From NCBI GenBank assembly GCA_010909165.1, contig VJWM01000235.1, forward strand, positions 186,001-250,000: 64,000 nt of DNA, in the 5' to 3' direction. Shown in pieces: positions 21,810 to 33,529 of the stretch. Positions within the stretch are counted from its first letter, which is position 1. Every line of letters begins with the position of its first letter. A program made the position numbers and the translations under genes. The notes below the pieces were generated by a model. It made no database searches. It worked only from the letters and a program-made list of their open reading frames with translations, and had not been told where the DNA came from. Source of the DNA: Anthoceros angustus (lineage: Eukaryota; Streptophyta; Anthocerotopsida; Anthocerotales; Anthocerotaceae).

Positions 21810-22090
21810 GTTAGAACCCTATTATCAATCCGCCGATTTTCGAACGCTCGCGCTTTTTGGTATATGTATCCTCCTCGCCAAGGAACCCTTATCATGGAAG
21901 TGGTTAGAACCCTCCTATTATCAATCCGCGATTTTCAACGCCTTCGCGCTTTTGGTGTTATATGTAATATCCTCCCCGCCAAGGAACCCTTATCATGGAA
22001 GTGGTTAGAACCCTATTATCAATCCGTCGATTTTCAACGCCTCGCGCTTTTGGTGCTATATGTAATATCCTCCTCGCCGAGGAAGCCTCC
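21810..22090 (+). repeat. Three tandem copies of a ~95-bp segment
   Basis: TTAGAACCC...TATCAATCCG...GATTTTC...CGCGCTTTT...CCTCGCCAAGGAACCC occurs three times in a row within the copia element. The copies differ only by small indels. Confidence 0.8.
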
Positions 22091-22099
22091 GGGCCTGGG

Positions 22100-22812
22100 A
22101 TTGCTCCAAGTGGTGGTGCAGCAAAGGAGGATGAATACCAATCTCTGCTCAAGAACAAGACCTGGCAAATCGCTGACCTCCCACCTTGACGCAAAGCCAT
22201 CTCTTCCTTCCTCTATGGAGACCTGGATGAAGACCTGTACATGGCACAGCCTGAAGGATATGAAGATCATGAACATCCCACCAAAGTGCTTAAACTGCTC
22301 AAGTGTATATATGGACTAAAACAAAGTGGCCGAATATGCATAAGCTAAGTACCAAGTTCGAGATGAAAGACATCGGAGAACTTAAATACTGTTTGGGAGT
22401 TCAAATCTTAAGAGTACGAGAGGAAGGGCTACTGATAGTTCACCAGCATAAATACATCAATGATATTTTGCGCAAGTTCAAACTTGACGAAGCTAGACCC
22501 TCGACTACTCCTTTCGCTATGGGCGTGAAACTTACCAGTCTCCAGTGCCCACAATCCCAGGAAGAACTTAAGGACATGAAGGATGTCCCCTACAGACATG
22601 CAGTCGGCAGTCTAATCTTCTTAGCGAACTGGACAAGGCCAGATATCCAGTACTCTGTAAGCACAGTATCACAATTTCTGGAGAATCCAGGAAGAACACA
22701 TTGGGCTGCTGTCAAGCGGATTTTCCGCTATCTCAAAGGAACCCACAATTATGGACTCTTCTATCGGAGGACTGGACAGTAGAAACTCACCCTTGGGGGG
22801 TTCACTGATGCC
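22100..22812 (+). pseudogene. Copia reverse transcriptase and start of RNase H
   Basis: The first part has KAISS fused directly to FLYGDLDEDLYMAQPEGYE, so the segment normally between them is missing. YGLKQSGR is then followed almost at once by KLSTKFEMKDIGELKYCLG, so the stretch holding the catalytic YVDD is also gone. The remaining 160 codons (22,303-22,782) are open and include RPDIQYSVSTVSQFLENPG, ending with the RNase H start LGGFTDA at about 22,800. Confidence 0.85.
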
Positions 22813-24820
22813 ACAACATTGCGTTGACCCTTACATGATAATAGCGTGTTTTCTGCCTCATCTAGATAGCCTGCACGCCCAAGGAAATCAACCATGCACT
22901 TGTAGTGCTCACTAGCAGGTGGCATGTCATGCTGTTCAAACATGGAATGGAAGTGATTAAGTCATGAACATCATTCAACCGTCCGAATGACTGCAAGCTA
23001 CTACAAGGCAAGTAACAGTAGGATCAGCAGGCTGGACAGCAGCAACTAACATCTCCTCAAGCTAGTGCATGGTGACCTTCATCATAAGTACCATATTCAG
23101 CTATCAGGGCCATCCATGTCACCACAGCCTTTTGGCCACGCTATCAAAAACCCGCTGTGCATCTTCCACTTCGCCACATTTTGCATACATGTCTACCGGG
23201 AAGGTTCCCAGAAGTATTATATTCAGCTGTCCCTTCCACAATCTGTGAGTGCCGCCTGCCCTTCCGTAAGGCACCAGCACTTGCACAGGTCTTGACAAGG
23301 CAAGCAAAAGTAACATGGTGAACTACAATCAGGCCCTCCTGTTCCTTTTGTCCATAGAGAGCAAAATCGTCTTGTTGTCACCACATCCTTGGTGGCCAAA
23401 CTGTCAAAAACTCGGCGTGCATCTTTTAATCCACCACACAGTTGCCCAGCAGTATATTATTTAGCTATCCTGTTTCCACAATCTGAGAGTGCAACTGCCT
23501 GCCCTTCTCTAGGGACACCACACTTGCACAGGGCTTCAGAAGGCAACCAAAAGTAACGTGGTCAGCCACAACGAGGCCCTCTTGCTCCATTTGCCTAGAC
23601 AGAGCAATCAACTCTCGCCCAAGTCCTGCTGTGCATATCCAGCAATCAGAGCATTCCATGTAACCACCTCCTTTGTGGCCAAGCTGTCAAAAACTAGACA
23701 ACCGTCTCTTGTTTGCCACATTTTGCGAACATGTCCACCAGGCACGTGCCCAACAGTATGCTAACTGGCTGTCCTCTTTCCTCAATCAGAGAGTGCCACT
23801 GCCTGTCCTTCTGGAAGGCATCTGCGCTTGCACAGGCCTTCTTAAAGCAAAAGTAACCTCGTCAGCCTCGATCAGGCCCGCCTGCTCCACTTTTCCAGAC
23901 AGGACAAGCGCGGCTTGACTCAGCCCTTGCTGCGCATACCCAGCAATCAATCAGGGAATTCCATGTCACCACATCCTTTAGTGCCCAAGTTGTTGAAAAC
24001 CCGCCGTCCATCTGTCAGTTTGCCACATTTTGTATACATGTCCACTAGACAGTTGCCAGCAGTATAATGTAACTCCTGCCCTTCTGCAAGGCACCTGCGC
24101 TTGCAAAGGCCTTCAGAAGGCAAAAAAGTAACATGATCAGCGACAACGAGGCCCTCCGGCTCACTTTGTCCAAAGAAAACACGTACCTAATGACCAAACC
24201 CTTTCACAGCTTGGCCAGAATGACGTGGTGCCGGGCAGCCCTGATTGCTGGTATGCACAGCAAAGCCCAGCGTGCATCTTCCTATGCCCCACATTTTGCA
24301 TACATGTGCACCAGGCAGTTCCCAAGAAACAAGCCAGGAGGAGTGCCACTTTGCAGCATCACAGTGCACTTCTCTGCCAGATTCCAAGTCAGCAGGCAAA
24401 TGCACAAGCTAAAATAGCGGCCACAAAGACGTGGGCATCTGCCTTCACCCTGAACTATACATCTCATGGTACAGTTCCATGGCCTCATTCGGTTTCCCAT
24501 GGTTAGTACGCGGAGATTATGAAGACCACATGAAGGCATCTAGTTTGCTGTTGAGCATGGGCCTTGTAACCTACCTGCACACATACATGCGCAAGAAGGT
24601 TACAAGGCCGTGGATGCTCAAGTGCGTATTTGACTCGCACTCCACGTTTGTCTGTGAGATTATGAATTCGTCCCCCACAACCAGATCCTTTTAGCTGGAG
24701 ACAGTTGTAGCACAGTATAAAACAGAGACGGAGAGATAGGAGGCTTTGCCTGCCCAACACATTCCAGGGCTCCAACAGCCTCCATAAGCTTCCTTTGCCC
24801 CCAGAACGCTGAGCACTGGT
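22812..24820 (-). pseudogene. PPR gene copy 2, truncated at both ends
   Basis: Minus-strand pentatricopeptide repeats homologous to copy 1, clearly diverged by substitutions (for example HVTFGCLLKPCASVVSLEKG against HVTFACLLKACASAGALQNG). Its 5' end begins within ~20 bp of the stop codon of copy 1 and lacks the N-terminal PDF region. Its 3' end, at the EHYKCMVDFLGRAGYLDEAE block, is cut by the copia element, so no DYW domain is present. Many frameshifts. Confidence 0.8.
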
Positions 24821-24836
24821 GAGATTCTCTTCATTC

Positions 24837-27105
24837 TCATGGTCGGCCCTTACAACTGCAACAACCAGCTTCAAATCGATGCACACGATACCCATCCTCA
24901 CGACAATCTCTCTTTTCAACCCTGGACAAGATCTCGTAGAACTGTGGCAGTCACTGCACATGCGTAGATTCTTTGTTACCAACAGAGGTGCCACTGGAGT
25001 GTTCAAGAGACCAAACGCCAGAGCTAGCTTCTCTGCATGACCGCAAAGCACATCTTCCTTTTCCTTCTCCGAAAGTGGCTTCAGCACCAACTTTGTCTGT
25101 GGTACGTGGCCCCTTCTTCCTTCAGACGTACATTCATGCTCTCCACCTTGAGTGAAGGATCATCTCTACTTTCACCCACCACAAATGTATGTACCTGCCT
25201 GTTCACCTCAATGTCCGCCACAGCAGGTTTCTTGCTAGCTCCTGCTACCATTCTCTGCGCTTCAATCCTCTACATCGGTCCACCTACCTGCATCTGCATA
25301 GACATTGGCCATGAGCACATATGGACGCCTGCTGAGGGTCCAATCTAACAAGACTTTGAAAACACAGTGTCGCCCTCTCTATATCCCCATGACTTTTGCA
25401 GGCATTCAGCAACGATATCAACCCCACAACATTGCTTTGGCTCTCACATGACAATAGCATGTTTTCTGCCTCATCTAGATGACCTGCACGTCCAAGAAGG
25501 TCAATCATGCAATTGTAATGCTCAATAGTAGGTTTGATGCCATGCTGTTCAACCATGGAATCAAGTGCTTACAGCCTTCATTCACCAGCCCATCATGACT
25601 GCATGCTACTAAAAGGTTCGTAAATGTAGCTCATTGGCTGAACACCAGCAACTAACATCTCCCAAAACAAGCTATAGCGTTGTGACCTTCATCACAAGTA
25701 CCACACCCAGCAATCAGGGCCGTCCATGTCACCACATCCTTTGTGGCCAAGCTGTCAAAACCCGGCGTGCATCTTCCAGTTCACCACATTTAGCATACAT
25801 GTCTATCAGGCAGGTACCCAACAATATGTTATCCAGCTGTCCTCTTTCCACAATCTGTGAGTGCAGCTGCCTGCCATTCTGTAAGGCACCAGCACTTGCG
25901 CAAGCCTTCAGAAGGCAAGCAAAAGTGACATGGTCAGCCACAATCAGGCCCTCCTGCTCCATTCGTCCATACAGGACAAGCGCCTCTTGACTGAACCCAT
26001 GATCTGCATACCCAGCAATCAAGGCATTCCATGTCACCACATCCTTTCTAGCCAAGCTGTCAAAACCCAACGTGCATCTTCCACTGCCCCACATTTTGCA
26101 TACATGTGCCACCAGGAGTTGCCAACAAACAAGTCAGGAGGAACACCACTGTGCATCACATCAGAGTGCACTTTTCTGCCAGATTCCATGTCGGAGGCAA
26201 ACGCACAAGCTTGAATGGCAGCTACAAAGACGTGAGCATCCGCCTTCACACCTGACCTACGCATCTCATGGTACAGTTGTATGGCCTCATTCGGTTTCCC
26301 ATGTTTAGAATATGCAGAGATTATGGAGGACCACATGAAGGCATCTGGTTTGTGCACACCCTGGTGAACACATCCATGGCCTCTTCCACCTACCTGCACA
26401 TGCATACATGCGCAAGATATGGTTCCCCAAGTATGTATTTGACTCAAACCCAAGTTTTACAACGAGATCATGAACTCGTCGCCCCACAGCCAGATCCTTC
26501 TTAGCTGAACACAGCTTTAGCACTGTGTAAAATAGAGACTGAGAAATAGGACAGTCTGTCTGCGCAAGATATTCCAGGAATGCAACGGCCTCAGTAAGCT
26601 TCCCCTGCCGACATAACGTGCTCACATTTAGAGCCGCTACCCCCATTTCCGATCCAGCACGCCTGCCAAGCTCAGGCTTATCCAAAACGCTCGACTTGCA
26701 AGGAGACGCACCGTGACCCATTTGCAAATCCAAAATACGAGCTGCTCATCCACCCAAGCTGGCCTGAAATGTTGTCAAGCCAGAGGACCTCGCCAGTCCT
26801 CTTACGCCTAAAGTCAGGCGAACGGGAGCTCTTCTTATCTCGTCTGTTATCCCACCACATGGAAGGGTCCAGAAAAAATTTCGCCACAACAACTCCTGCT
26901 CCTGGCGACGACCATCGCTGGAAAATCGTTCCCCAGTCACACGCTTTCCCGGAATTGCTGGGTCTCTTACGTTGCTGCACCTCAAGGTTTGGTTGTTTGT
27001 CGGCACATGACTCCCTAAAGTGACGTGAGGAGCTGCTGGTCGAACCACCCAAAACGTACCAATTTGTTGCGGCCACAACGGATCCGGTTGCAAGACTGTG
27101 CCCAT
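24837..27105 (-). pseudogene. PPR protein of the DYW class, copy 1, frameshifted
   Basis: Organelle RNA-binding PPR protein; DYW-class members usually act as site-specific C-to-U editing factors. In order on the minus strand: the 'PDF' motif region (FFLDPSMWWDN, SPDFRRKRTGEVLWLDN, about 26,790-26,900), PPR repeats (MYAKCGAVEDARWV, VVTWNALIAGYADHG, LIDMYAKCGELEDARRV), the E-type region (IEHYNCMIDLLGRAGHLDEA), then the DYW domain with LCGHAEKLALAFGLLNTP and ITK-like TKNLRMCSDCHSSTR. The end, after a one-base shift near 24,915, reads HRFEAGCCSCKGRP and stops at 24,837-24,839, so the final tripeptide is not DYW. The HSE-type motif appears as GHAEK and C-x-x-C-H is kept. At least three frameshifts prevent a full-length product as written. 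Confidence in family is high. Confidence 0.85.
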
Positions 27106-27660
27106 CTATCTTACAGTGACCATTCTGCGGAACGGTAACTCCTTGGGCCCGGCGGGATGCTATGTGCTGACAACCAAACCCGCCAAGTGTTTTGGTTAAG
27201 TTGAATAAAGAACTACCTAGTCTAATTGCTTGAGTAACTACCTACCTAGTAGCACACTGCGATGCATGCCACTTTGCGCACTGACTGGCAAATCTTGTTT
27301 TCCTGTACCTAATATTCTTTTCATTCTTTTCTACGCTCGTTCGGGTCTTGGGTGCCACAGTATCCCGAGGGACCTAGCGACTGCGGAAAACGAAGTCCCT
27401 ACGGCACGGGCCCTCCTTTGCGAGGTCTGTTTGGCATTACTGGGGCCGTGGCCGATCCATCACTGGCCAAGCCTGTTGGTTTTCGGAATCTGTTCCACGA
27501 ACCGTAAATTTCCTTTTGTTATGGAAACTGAAATATGGATTTTCATGCTAAAAAATATTTATTTTATTTCGAAATAATCCGCTCTATTTTTGCTGCGCAA
27601 CACCGTTTCAATTTGGACCGGGACACCAAGACCGATAACATGCATTAAGCATAACATGCT
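27106..27660. other. Intergenic, no recognisable gene
   Basis: Lies upstream of PPR copy 1. Moderate AT content rising towards 27,600. The open plus-strand frame 27,230-27,577 has no family features. Confidence 0.4.
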
Positions 27661-27668
27661 CACAAGTC

Positions 27669-28670
27669 CAAAGCGCATTAGATATTCCTTTTTGAGGTAA
27701 AGGCACCTTATGATATGCTTTCCCACCAATGCCCGATGGCCATCAAGGCAGCAGGCAAGGCCTATATGGCCACATCATCATGAGGACAACCTCCTCGGTA
27801 CATCCATCCCTTGTCAACCGTGTGCGCCTAAGCATGTGCCGTTCCTAACCGTGGGATCCCCGTTCCCTATATGCTCGCCTCGAGAGCACGGTGGATGTCC
27901 CTACCCCACTGTTGCCAATGCGATTGATGTCCCCATTCTCTCGTTGTGGCCGATGCTCCCGTGGAGGCCGTTGCGCAAGGAGGTCAGGGCATCGGCTGTC
28001 AATAAGGTATATATAAGTAGAGATGCATGAGTTTCAAGGTGTTCTCTATCGATGGTAGATAGCCCAATCCACATCGAAACTCGCGGTGAAGCGCCGACAA
28101 ATGGTCACGCAGCCGTCGTGTGCGATGGCGTGCAACACGCCACCGCACAACACGACAAATGTGGACCATCGTAGCTCTAGACGCATGTGCGGAAGGTGAT
28201 TATGCAATTGTGGGGCACGCTGAGAGCAGACATGTTGAAGGATGCATCCGCAATTGCCGAGAAGATGGACCCGGTGGCTTACACCAAATTGTTTGTTGAG
28301 CGACTCGTAGACCCGCAACCATTGGCGTGGAGAAGGCTCTTGCGATAGTTCGACTCCGGATCAACAAGAGGTTTTGGAAGAACTGTGCAAATGCAACAAT
28401 TAACATCTTGGATGACAAATGTTTGATGTGGAGTCCAATGCAAGGCTAGAAAGTGCTCTTTCTCATTTGGAGGAGACAAGAGCACATTTGAAGTGAAGTT
28501 AATGTAATAGCCGACGGAGGCGTGTAATATTAGGCGTAGCATCTAGAGTTAAGACCAAAGAACGGATAGCCTAGCAATTGGAGTATTGACATTGTGAAGC
28601 ACAAAGGGAAGGATAAAGCAATTCTTAGAGGAAAAAGATATAATTATTATTTATTGAATAATTAATTAAT
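27669..28670 (+). mobile_element. LTR/gag fragment family R3, copy 1
   Basis: About 1 kb closely matching 49,031-50,100 in the same orientation. It opens with CATTAGATATTCCTTTTTGAGG, contains a TATA box (TATATATAAG at 28,008-28,017), and continues into a gag-type region. In this copy the zinc-knuckle codons are destroyed by deletions. Likely the 5' LTR and gag start of a retroelement. Confidence 0.7.
28008..28017 (+). promoter_or_regulatory. Candidate TATA box in R3 LTR
   Basis: TATATATAAG followed by TAGAGATGC. The equivalent place in the second copy (about 49,378) is TATATGTAAG. Confidence 0.5.
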
Positions 28671-28734
28671 AATATACTAACTAACAACACCGCCATGCAT
28701 GACACGTCCGGATGTGCACACCGAAATGTTTTGC

Positions 28735-29045
28735 CTCCTTTTCTACTTATGGAGATAGCTTTGAACTAGCGATGAAAGAACAATGCGAGATGAGAACCAT
28801 GTTCTTTCCTTCCTTTCTCTACTTATGGAGATAACTTCCAAATGGGGTGCAAAACACGGAACCATGCGACATATGAGAATCGTGATTGATTAGGGTTTGC
28901 AATACTAAGAACCATGCAAAGATGATGAGAACTGCACTTGATTAGGGTTTATAAAACTAGAACCATGCGGGAGATGAGAACCGTGATCTTGATTAGTTAG
29001 GTTTGTATTAGCGTGAACTGCGCATATGAGAACCGCGCAAGATCT
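28735..29045 (+). repeat. Imperfect ~50-bp repeats, GAACCATGCG...GATTAGGGTTT
   Basis: GAACCATGCG/GAGATGAGAACCGTGA/TTGATTAGGGTTT recurs about four times with variable spacing, plus two copies of CTACTTATGGAGATA. No coding content seen. Confidence 0.6.
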
Positions 29046-29266
29046 GGAGAATTCTTCTTCTTCTTCTTATCGCCCAAAAGCCGCGTGGAGTTTTGTGCTT
29101 CTAGTTCTCCGTCTATCCTGTCCCTATGAATTATGATATGGCACTCCCGATCATACGAGCCAACATTAATGGCCATCGAGTATCGATTTGCAAGCCTATT
29201 ATACAAGTCGGTTTAATTCGCTTCAAAGCAAAATAATTTTCTCTAGTTCACGACTAGAAGAACGTG

Positions 29267-30099
29267 AGCTACTAGTTCTACGATTTGTGACGAGAATCGT
29301 AGACATAATGAATTAAAATATATTTATTAATTAATTAGAAAAAAATTCTCCCAACACAATGAGCATTTAGGGATATAGGTCCTCTTCGTGCCTTTGAGTG
29401 CATAAGAAGACTCCTAAATATAAACATTATGGATGTACGATAATATAATTTGGTAGGGTATAAAATCTATACCATTATATCGTAAACCATGGATGTTCCA
29501 AAACTTGTTGAGCATTTGGTCCCGGTGCTATTAGGGTGTAACATCCGAGTAATAAACGCTGCCCGGAAATCATGTGAGATATCATTTGTAAACTCCAAGT
29601 TTGTTTTCTTGCATAATATCACGCAAATATTGTTTTTATAATAAGGAGTTCGAACAATAACTCATAAAAGTGACCCGCACTCCATACATCAACTTTAGCT
29701 CCATAGTTTGACTTAGCTACTATTTCGAGCTATATGGTCGAGTACCCACATTCCTGCGACCCGTGTAAATTTTTTTCTTCCATTTTCAAACGAAATCGAT
29801 GCCAAAATCTATTAATTTTATTTGTCCATGCTTTAGAAGCATAATATTATGTGCTTTTATATCACGATGAATCATATTATTCTTGTGACAAAATGCAATA
29901 GCTTCCATAATGTTGCGCATCACACACTTTGCTTGTTTCTCATTGTAAGGTCCTCGTTCTTGCAAATAGTCATGTAGACTTCCACATTTAAAATATTCCA
30001 TCACAATAAATATTTGGGTGTCACCTTCATAGACACGCTTTGTTTCCGAATATTAGCGCATTTGGGAAGGGCTAATAGGTTGTCTACTTCACTACGTAG
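29267..30099 (+). repeat. 833-bp tandem duplication, copy 1
   Basis: Starts at AGCTACTAGTTCTACG and is repeated from 30,100. The copies differ chiefly by single-base and short gaps. Contains a protein-kinase fragment on the minus strand. Confidence 0.85.
29470..30060 (-). pseudogene. Ser/Thr protein-kinase domain fragment, copy 1
   Basis: Minus strand reads IFIVMEYFKCGSLHDYLQ (hinge, subdomain V), MIHRDIKAHNIMLL (catalytic loop with HRD and the following K and N), IKLIDFG (DFG motif), then in shifted frames YGAKVDVWSAG (subdomain IX) and an HPWF-type end. It looks like a CAMK/SnRK-type catalytic domain. The glycine loop, VAIK lysine and C-helix are missing, and frameshifts follow DFG, so this is a remnant without a complete active site. 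Confidence 0.8.
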
Positions 30100-30917
30100 A
30101 GCTACTAGTTCTACGATTTGTGATCGAGAATCGTAGACATAATGAATTAAAATATATTTATTAATTAATTAGAAAAATTCTCCCAACACAATGAGCATTT
30201 AGGGATATAGGTCCTCTTCGTGCCTTTGAGTGCATAAGAAGACTCCTAAATATAAACATTATGGATGTCGATAATATAATTTGGTAGGGTATAAAATCTA
30301 TACCATTATATCAAAACCATGGATGTTCCAAAACTTGTTGAGCATTTGGTCTCGGTATTAGGGTGTAACATCCAGAGTAATAAACGCTGCTTGTAAATCT
30401 TGCGTGAGATATCATTTGTAAACTCCAAGTTTGTTTCGGTTGCATAATATCACGCAAATATTGTTTTTTATAATAAGGAGTTCAACAATAACTCATAAAA
30501 GTGATCGCACTCCATACATCAACTTTAGCTCCATAGTTTGACTTAGCTACTATTCGGAGCTATATGGTCGAGTACCCCACATTCCTGTCGACCGTTAAAT
30601 TTTTTTCTTCCATTTTCAAACGAAATCAGCGATGCCAAATCTATTAATTTTATTTGTCCATGCTTTAGAAGCATAATATTATGTGCTTTTATATCACGAT
30701 GAATCATATTATTCTTGTGACAAAATGCAATAGCTTCCATAATGTTGCATCACACACTTTGTTTGTTTTCTCTGTGGTCCTCGTCTTGCAAATAGTCATG
30801 TAGACTTCCACATTTAAAATATTCCATCACAATAAATATTTGGGTGTCACCTTCATGACACGCTTTGTTTCCGAATATTAGCGCATTTGGGAAGGGCTAA
30901 TAGGTTGTCTACTTCTT
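30100..30917 (+). repeat. 833-bp tandem duplication, copy 2
   Basis: Second copy, ending at GGTTGTCTACTTC, after which unique sequence continues. Confidence 0.85.
30300..30895 (-). pseudogene. Ser/Thr protein-kinase domain fragment, copy 2
   Basis: Duplicate of the fragment at 29,470-30,060. HRDIKAHNIMLLKHGQ is intact, but DFG is altered to DLA by a gap. Upstream hinge codons are also frameshifted. Non-functional as written. Confidence 0.8.
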
Positions 30918-32090
30918 GACATAGTAGATAATTTTTTCGACATCTTTTTATCACTTTACATGCATACTCGCCTTGTGCATTTATGAATGCATTTATAAAC
31001 CATGGCGCATGCACCCATGCCAATAATGTCAACCACTTCGTATTTTAACTTAAAAATACATTCATCCTTAACCATTTTATTGGAAACGAAAAGACGTGTA
31101 TGTATGTTGGTAGTATTAGCTTCCATTTTTTACCATAAAATATTTAAGTAAAAAAATTGTAAATAGGATTATCAATTGAAGTACATACTACACGAGATGG
31201 TCTTACTTGATGTTGGTATTGCTTGAATAACGAGTAAATATAAGACAAGCAATATAGTAACACAATATGAGCTGAGCCCTTATATAGAGAATGGACTACC
31301 CTGTTTAAGGAAATTCTTCTTACACAAAGTAACACATAACAATACCATTCATTCTATATGGTATATTGATTCTACATCACTAAACCCTAAAATATTATAT
31401 ATTCTATCAATAGAAAATTTTTATGTACATAGATTATTATTATTATTATCTAACTTTAAAGGATAATTTAAGAACTATGATGTAATTACTGGAACCGTGG
31501 ATTGATCCAAAAGTCACAATTCCAATACTTAAGCATTGAGAAGTTCCCAGGACCAATGTGTCTAAAATTGAATGCTTTGTTCTTAGCAGACTTGAATATT
31601 CTTTGTTTTCTTCTTTTACGCAAGCGTGTAGACTTGCCTAATATGGTGCGAGGAGACTCTCTTGGACTGGGCATTTGCAATGGTAGCCCGTTCTCTAGAG
31701 ACACGCCATAATAGAATTATGAGTAATTGAAGTAAAGTTTAACCAAATCTAGATTGAAAATTCAGACACGGCCTCACATACATAGAGGACTTATGTGACC
31801 TAGGACCCAGTTTTAGTGGGCTTTGGTGGGGCCGGCATGTTTCGCCGGCCACGGGCTTTTAGGGTTTCTGTTCAGGATTTCGGGAGCGGAGGTTTATATG
31901 GTGGGTTGTCAGGTGTTTTAGCGGGTTGCAGCCCCTCTGAAGGGCGCCTTCGGCTAGCCTATTGGGGCTCGCCATTCAGAGCGTACACTCCATATGTATG
32001 TTAAATTTCGGGGACGCTGGGTCGAGTGGGCACCCGATGCCCCCTTGACCTTGACACCCTCAAGGAGTGTCCACAAGTTAATTGTTCCCT
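30918..32090. other. AT-rich intergenic region, no clear gene
   Basis: Strongly AT-rich to about 31,750. The small minus-strand frame 31,486-31,704 (basic, LRKRRKQRIFKSAKNK) has no recognised family. From 31,800 the composition becomes GC-richer as it enters the next repeat. Confidence 0.4.
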
Positions 32091-32095
32091 AGATC

Positions 32096-32890
32096 GTGCC
32101 ATTCTCGTTTGTTCTTACACTCTCCCCTATGGTGCAGTCCACTCCTTCAATGGCAGTCAAGGATACCCCCTGTCCAGTCTGCGCTCAACTGTGCTGTGGG
32201 GTTAAGGGGGTGAAATGTCACACTGGGCACAAACACAAGGACTTCGACCGAACCACTTGGGAGGCTCAGGTGAGGCTTGCTTCTTCCAGTGGGGCTATAC
32301 ATCCGGCTCCGAATTTGGATGCTCCTCGCCTCCCTCCCTCCTCCCATCCCGTAGTCTTAGCAATGATCATGAATGTAATTGGATCATCTGCTCACCTTGT
32401 TTAAATCGTGCTTTCCGGGACCCCACCTTTTTCAGCGTCTCCTAAGGCGCCTATATGACAACGTTCGCCTTGCCTACCGGCTTCCTGACCGCCTTATACC
32501 GAACCGGGACAGGCTACTTGACTGCCTTTTTCTCCCCCAGTGATGTCTTCGTCGCTCCAAGAGTGGTTCTTCCAGCCATAGGGAGGTGGCGTCTCGCCCG
32601 CCGGCCCGGGGACCAGGAAGCTCGCAGAGGGAGGGGGCGACAATCCAGGCTGGAGGTTGCCAAGGTGGATCCGGTCTGTCAGGACCCCGCCAAGGTGCAG
32701 CTCAAGAGGTGTCTCTTGTTAGGCCGTCTGGGAATACACTACCCAAGGCCGGGCCGGAGACCGGCGCTCCAAGAACACCATCTCTACGCTTCGTGCCCTT
32801 CATTTGGCCTTAGATGACCTCATTCCATAGGATATCCTGGATTACATGCCAGAGGAGCCTTTTTGTCTCGATAGGGTGGTCTTCGGTAAT
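32096..32890 (+). pseudogene. Cys/His-rich repeat ORF (family X), copy 1
   Basis: Reads MVQSTPSMAVKDTPCPVC, then QLCCGVKGVKCHTGHKHKDF and a WEAQVRLA block, then after frameshifts AKVDPVCQDPAKVQLKRCLL and an EEPFCL block. The spacing CPVC..LCC...KCH..H suggests a metal-binding finger. The same blocks appear inverted at 44,460-45,449, so this is a dispersed element protein. Family unknown to me. Confidence 0.5.
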
Positions 32891-32899
32891 TGTTATTAC

Positions 32900-33330
32900 C
32901 GTCTAGTATTAATTAATCTAATTATTTATCTTTAATCAAGTAATTAATATTAATTACTCTAAATTACTTATGTTGATTAATTAGTGTTAATTGAACATGG
33001 TTAGCAATGGTTAAGTGGATAAGCACAAGTAATATGCTTTAGGATGTTCCTGGCATATTATAGTGTATTCTTAGGATATTTTCGGCATATGTTGATGCCA
33101 ATAGGATATCTTAAGATATCCTATATATATACCCTTTGACAAAGAAAAAGCTCTTATCATAGCTTGTTCTAGATATGCAATACAAGAATGTTGTGGGGAG
33201 ACCAAAGCTATGACTCTGAGAGCGATGTAAGAGGAATTGGTGTGTTATTCTCGTGGGGAGAGTGTGTTTGTGCCACGACATGCGAGCTACCATCTCTTAT
33301 TGTTATTGCTTTGCACCTATATTTGCATCT
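32900..33330 (+). mobile_element. Possible LTR or promoter remnant with TATA box
   Basis: An AT-rich stretch with repeated GGATATTTTCGGCATAT-like phrases, a 24-bp palindrome, TATATATATACCC at 33,121-33,133, then sequence resembling an LTR R/U5 region. No partner LTR was found, so a solo LTR is possible. Confidence 0.4.
33101..33124. promoter_or_regulatory. 24-bp perfect palindrome next to TATA box
   Basis: Half-site ATAGGATATCTT followed directly by its reverse complement AAGATATCCTAT, with the TATA run overlapping its right end. It could be a dimer-binding site or a cruciform-prone sequence. Confidence 0.65.
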
Positions 33331-33529
33331 TGGATTTGTTTTTCTTGGTTGTCTGTTGCAGAAGTGTTTGTACGAATGCAAGTGCTTACCTCGTGTGACA
33401 AAAGCGGATGCACGGCCGAGCCAGAAGCCAGGAGCATGCTCCCTTCCCCAAGCAACAGCAGAGGCGAGCCCGAGCAAGCCGGGGAATAGTAGAATCTAGA
33501 AGAAGGGCCCTCTGCGGCTAGCCGAATTG

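Larger units (their letters stand above)
20066..22812 (+). mobile_element. Ty1/copia retrotransposon, decayed and 3'-truncated
   Basis: 5' LTR, primer-binding site, integrase zinc region and core, reverse transcriptase pieces and the first codons of RNase H follow in copia order. The element stops at about 22,812 inside RNase H, where PPR-gene sequence begins, so the 3' end and 3' LTR are absent. The RT carries two internal deletions and could not function. Confidence 0.85.
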
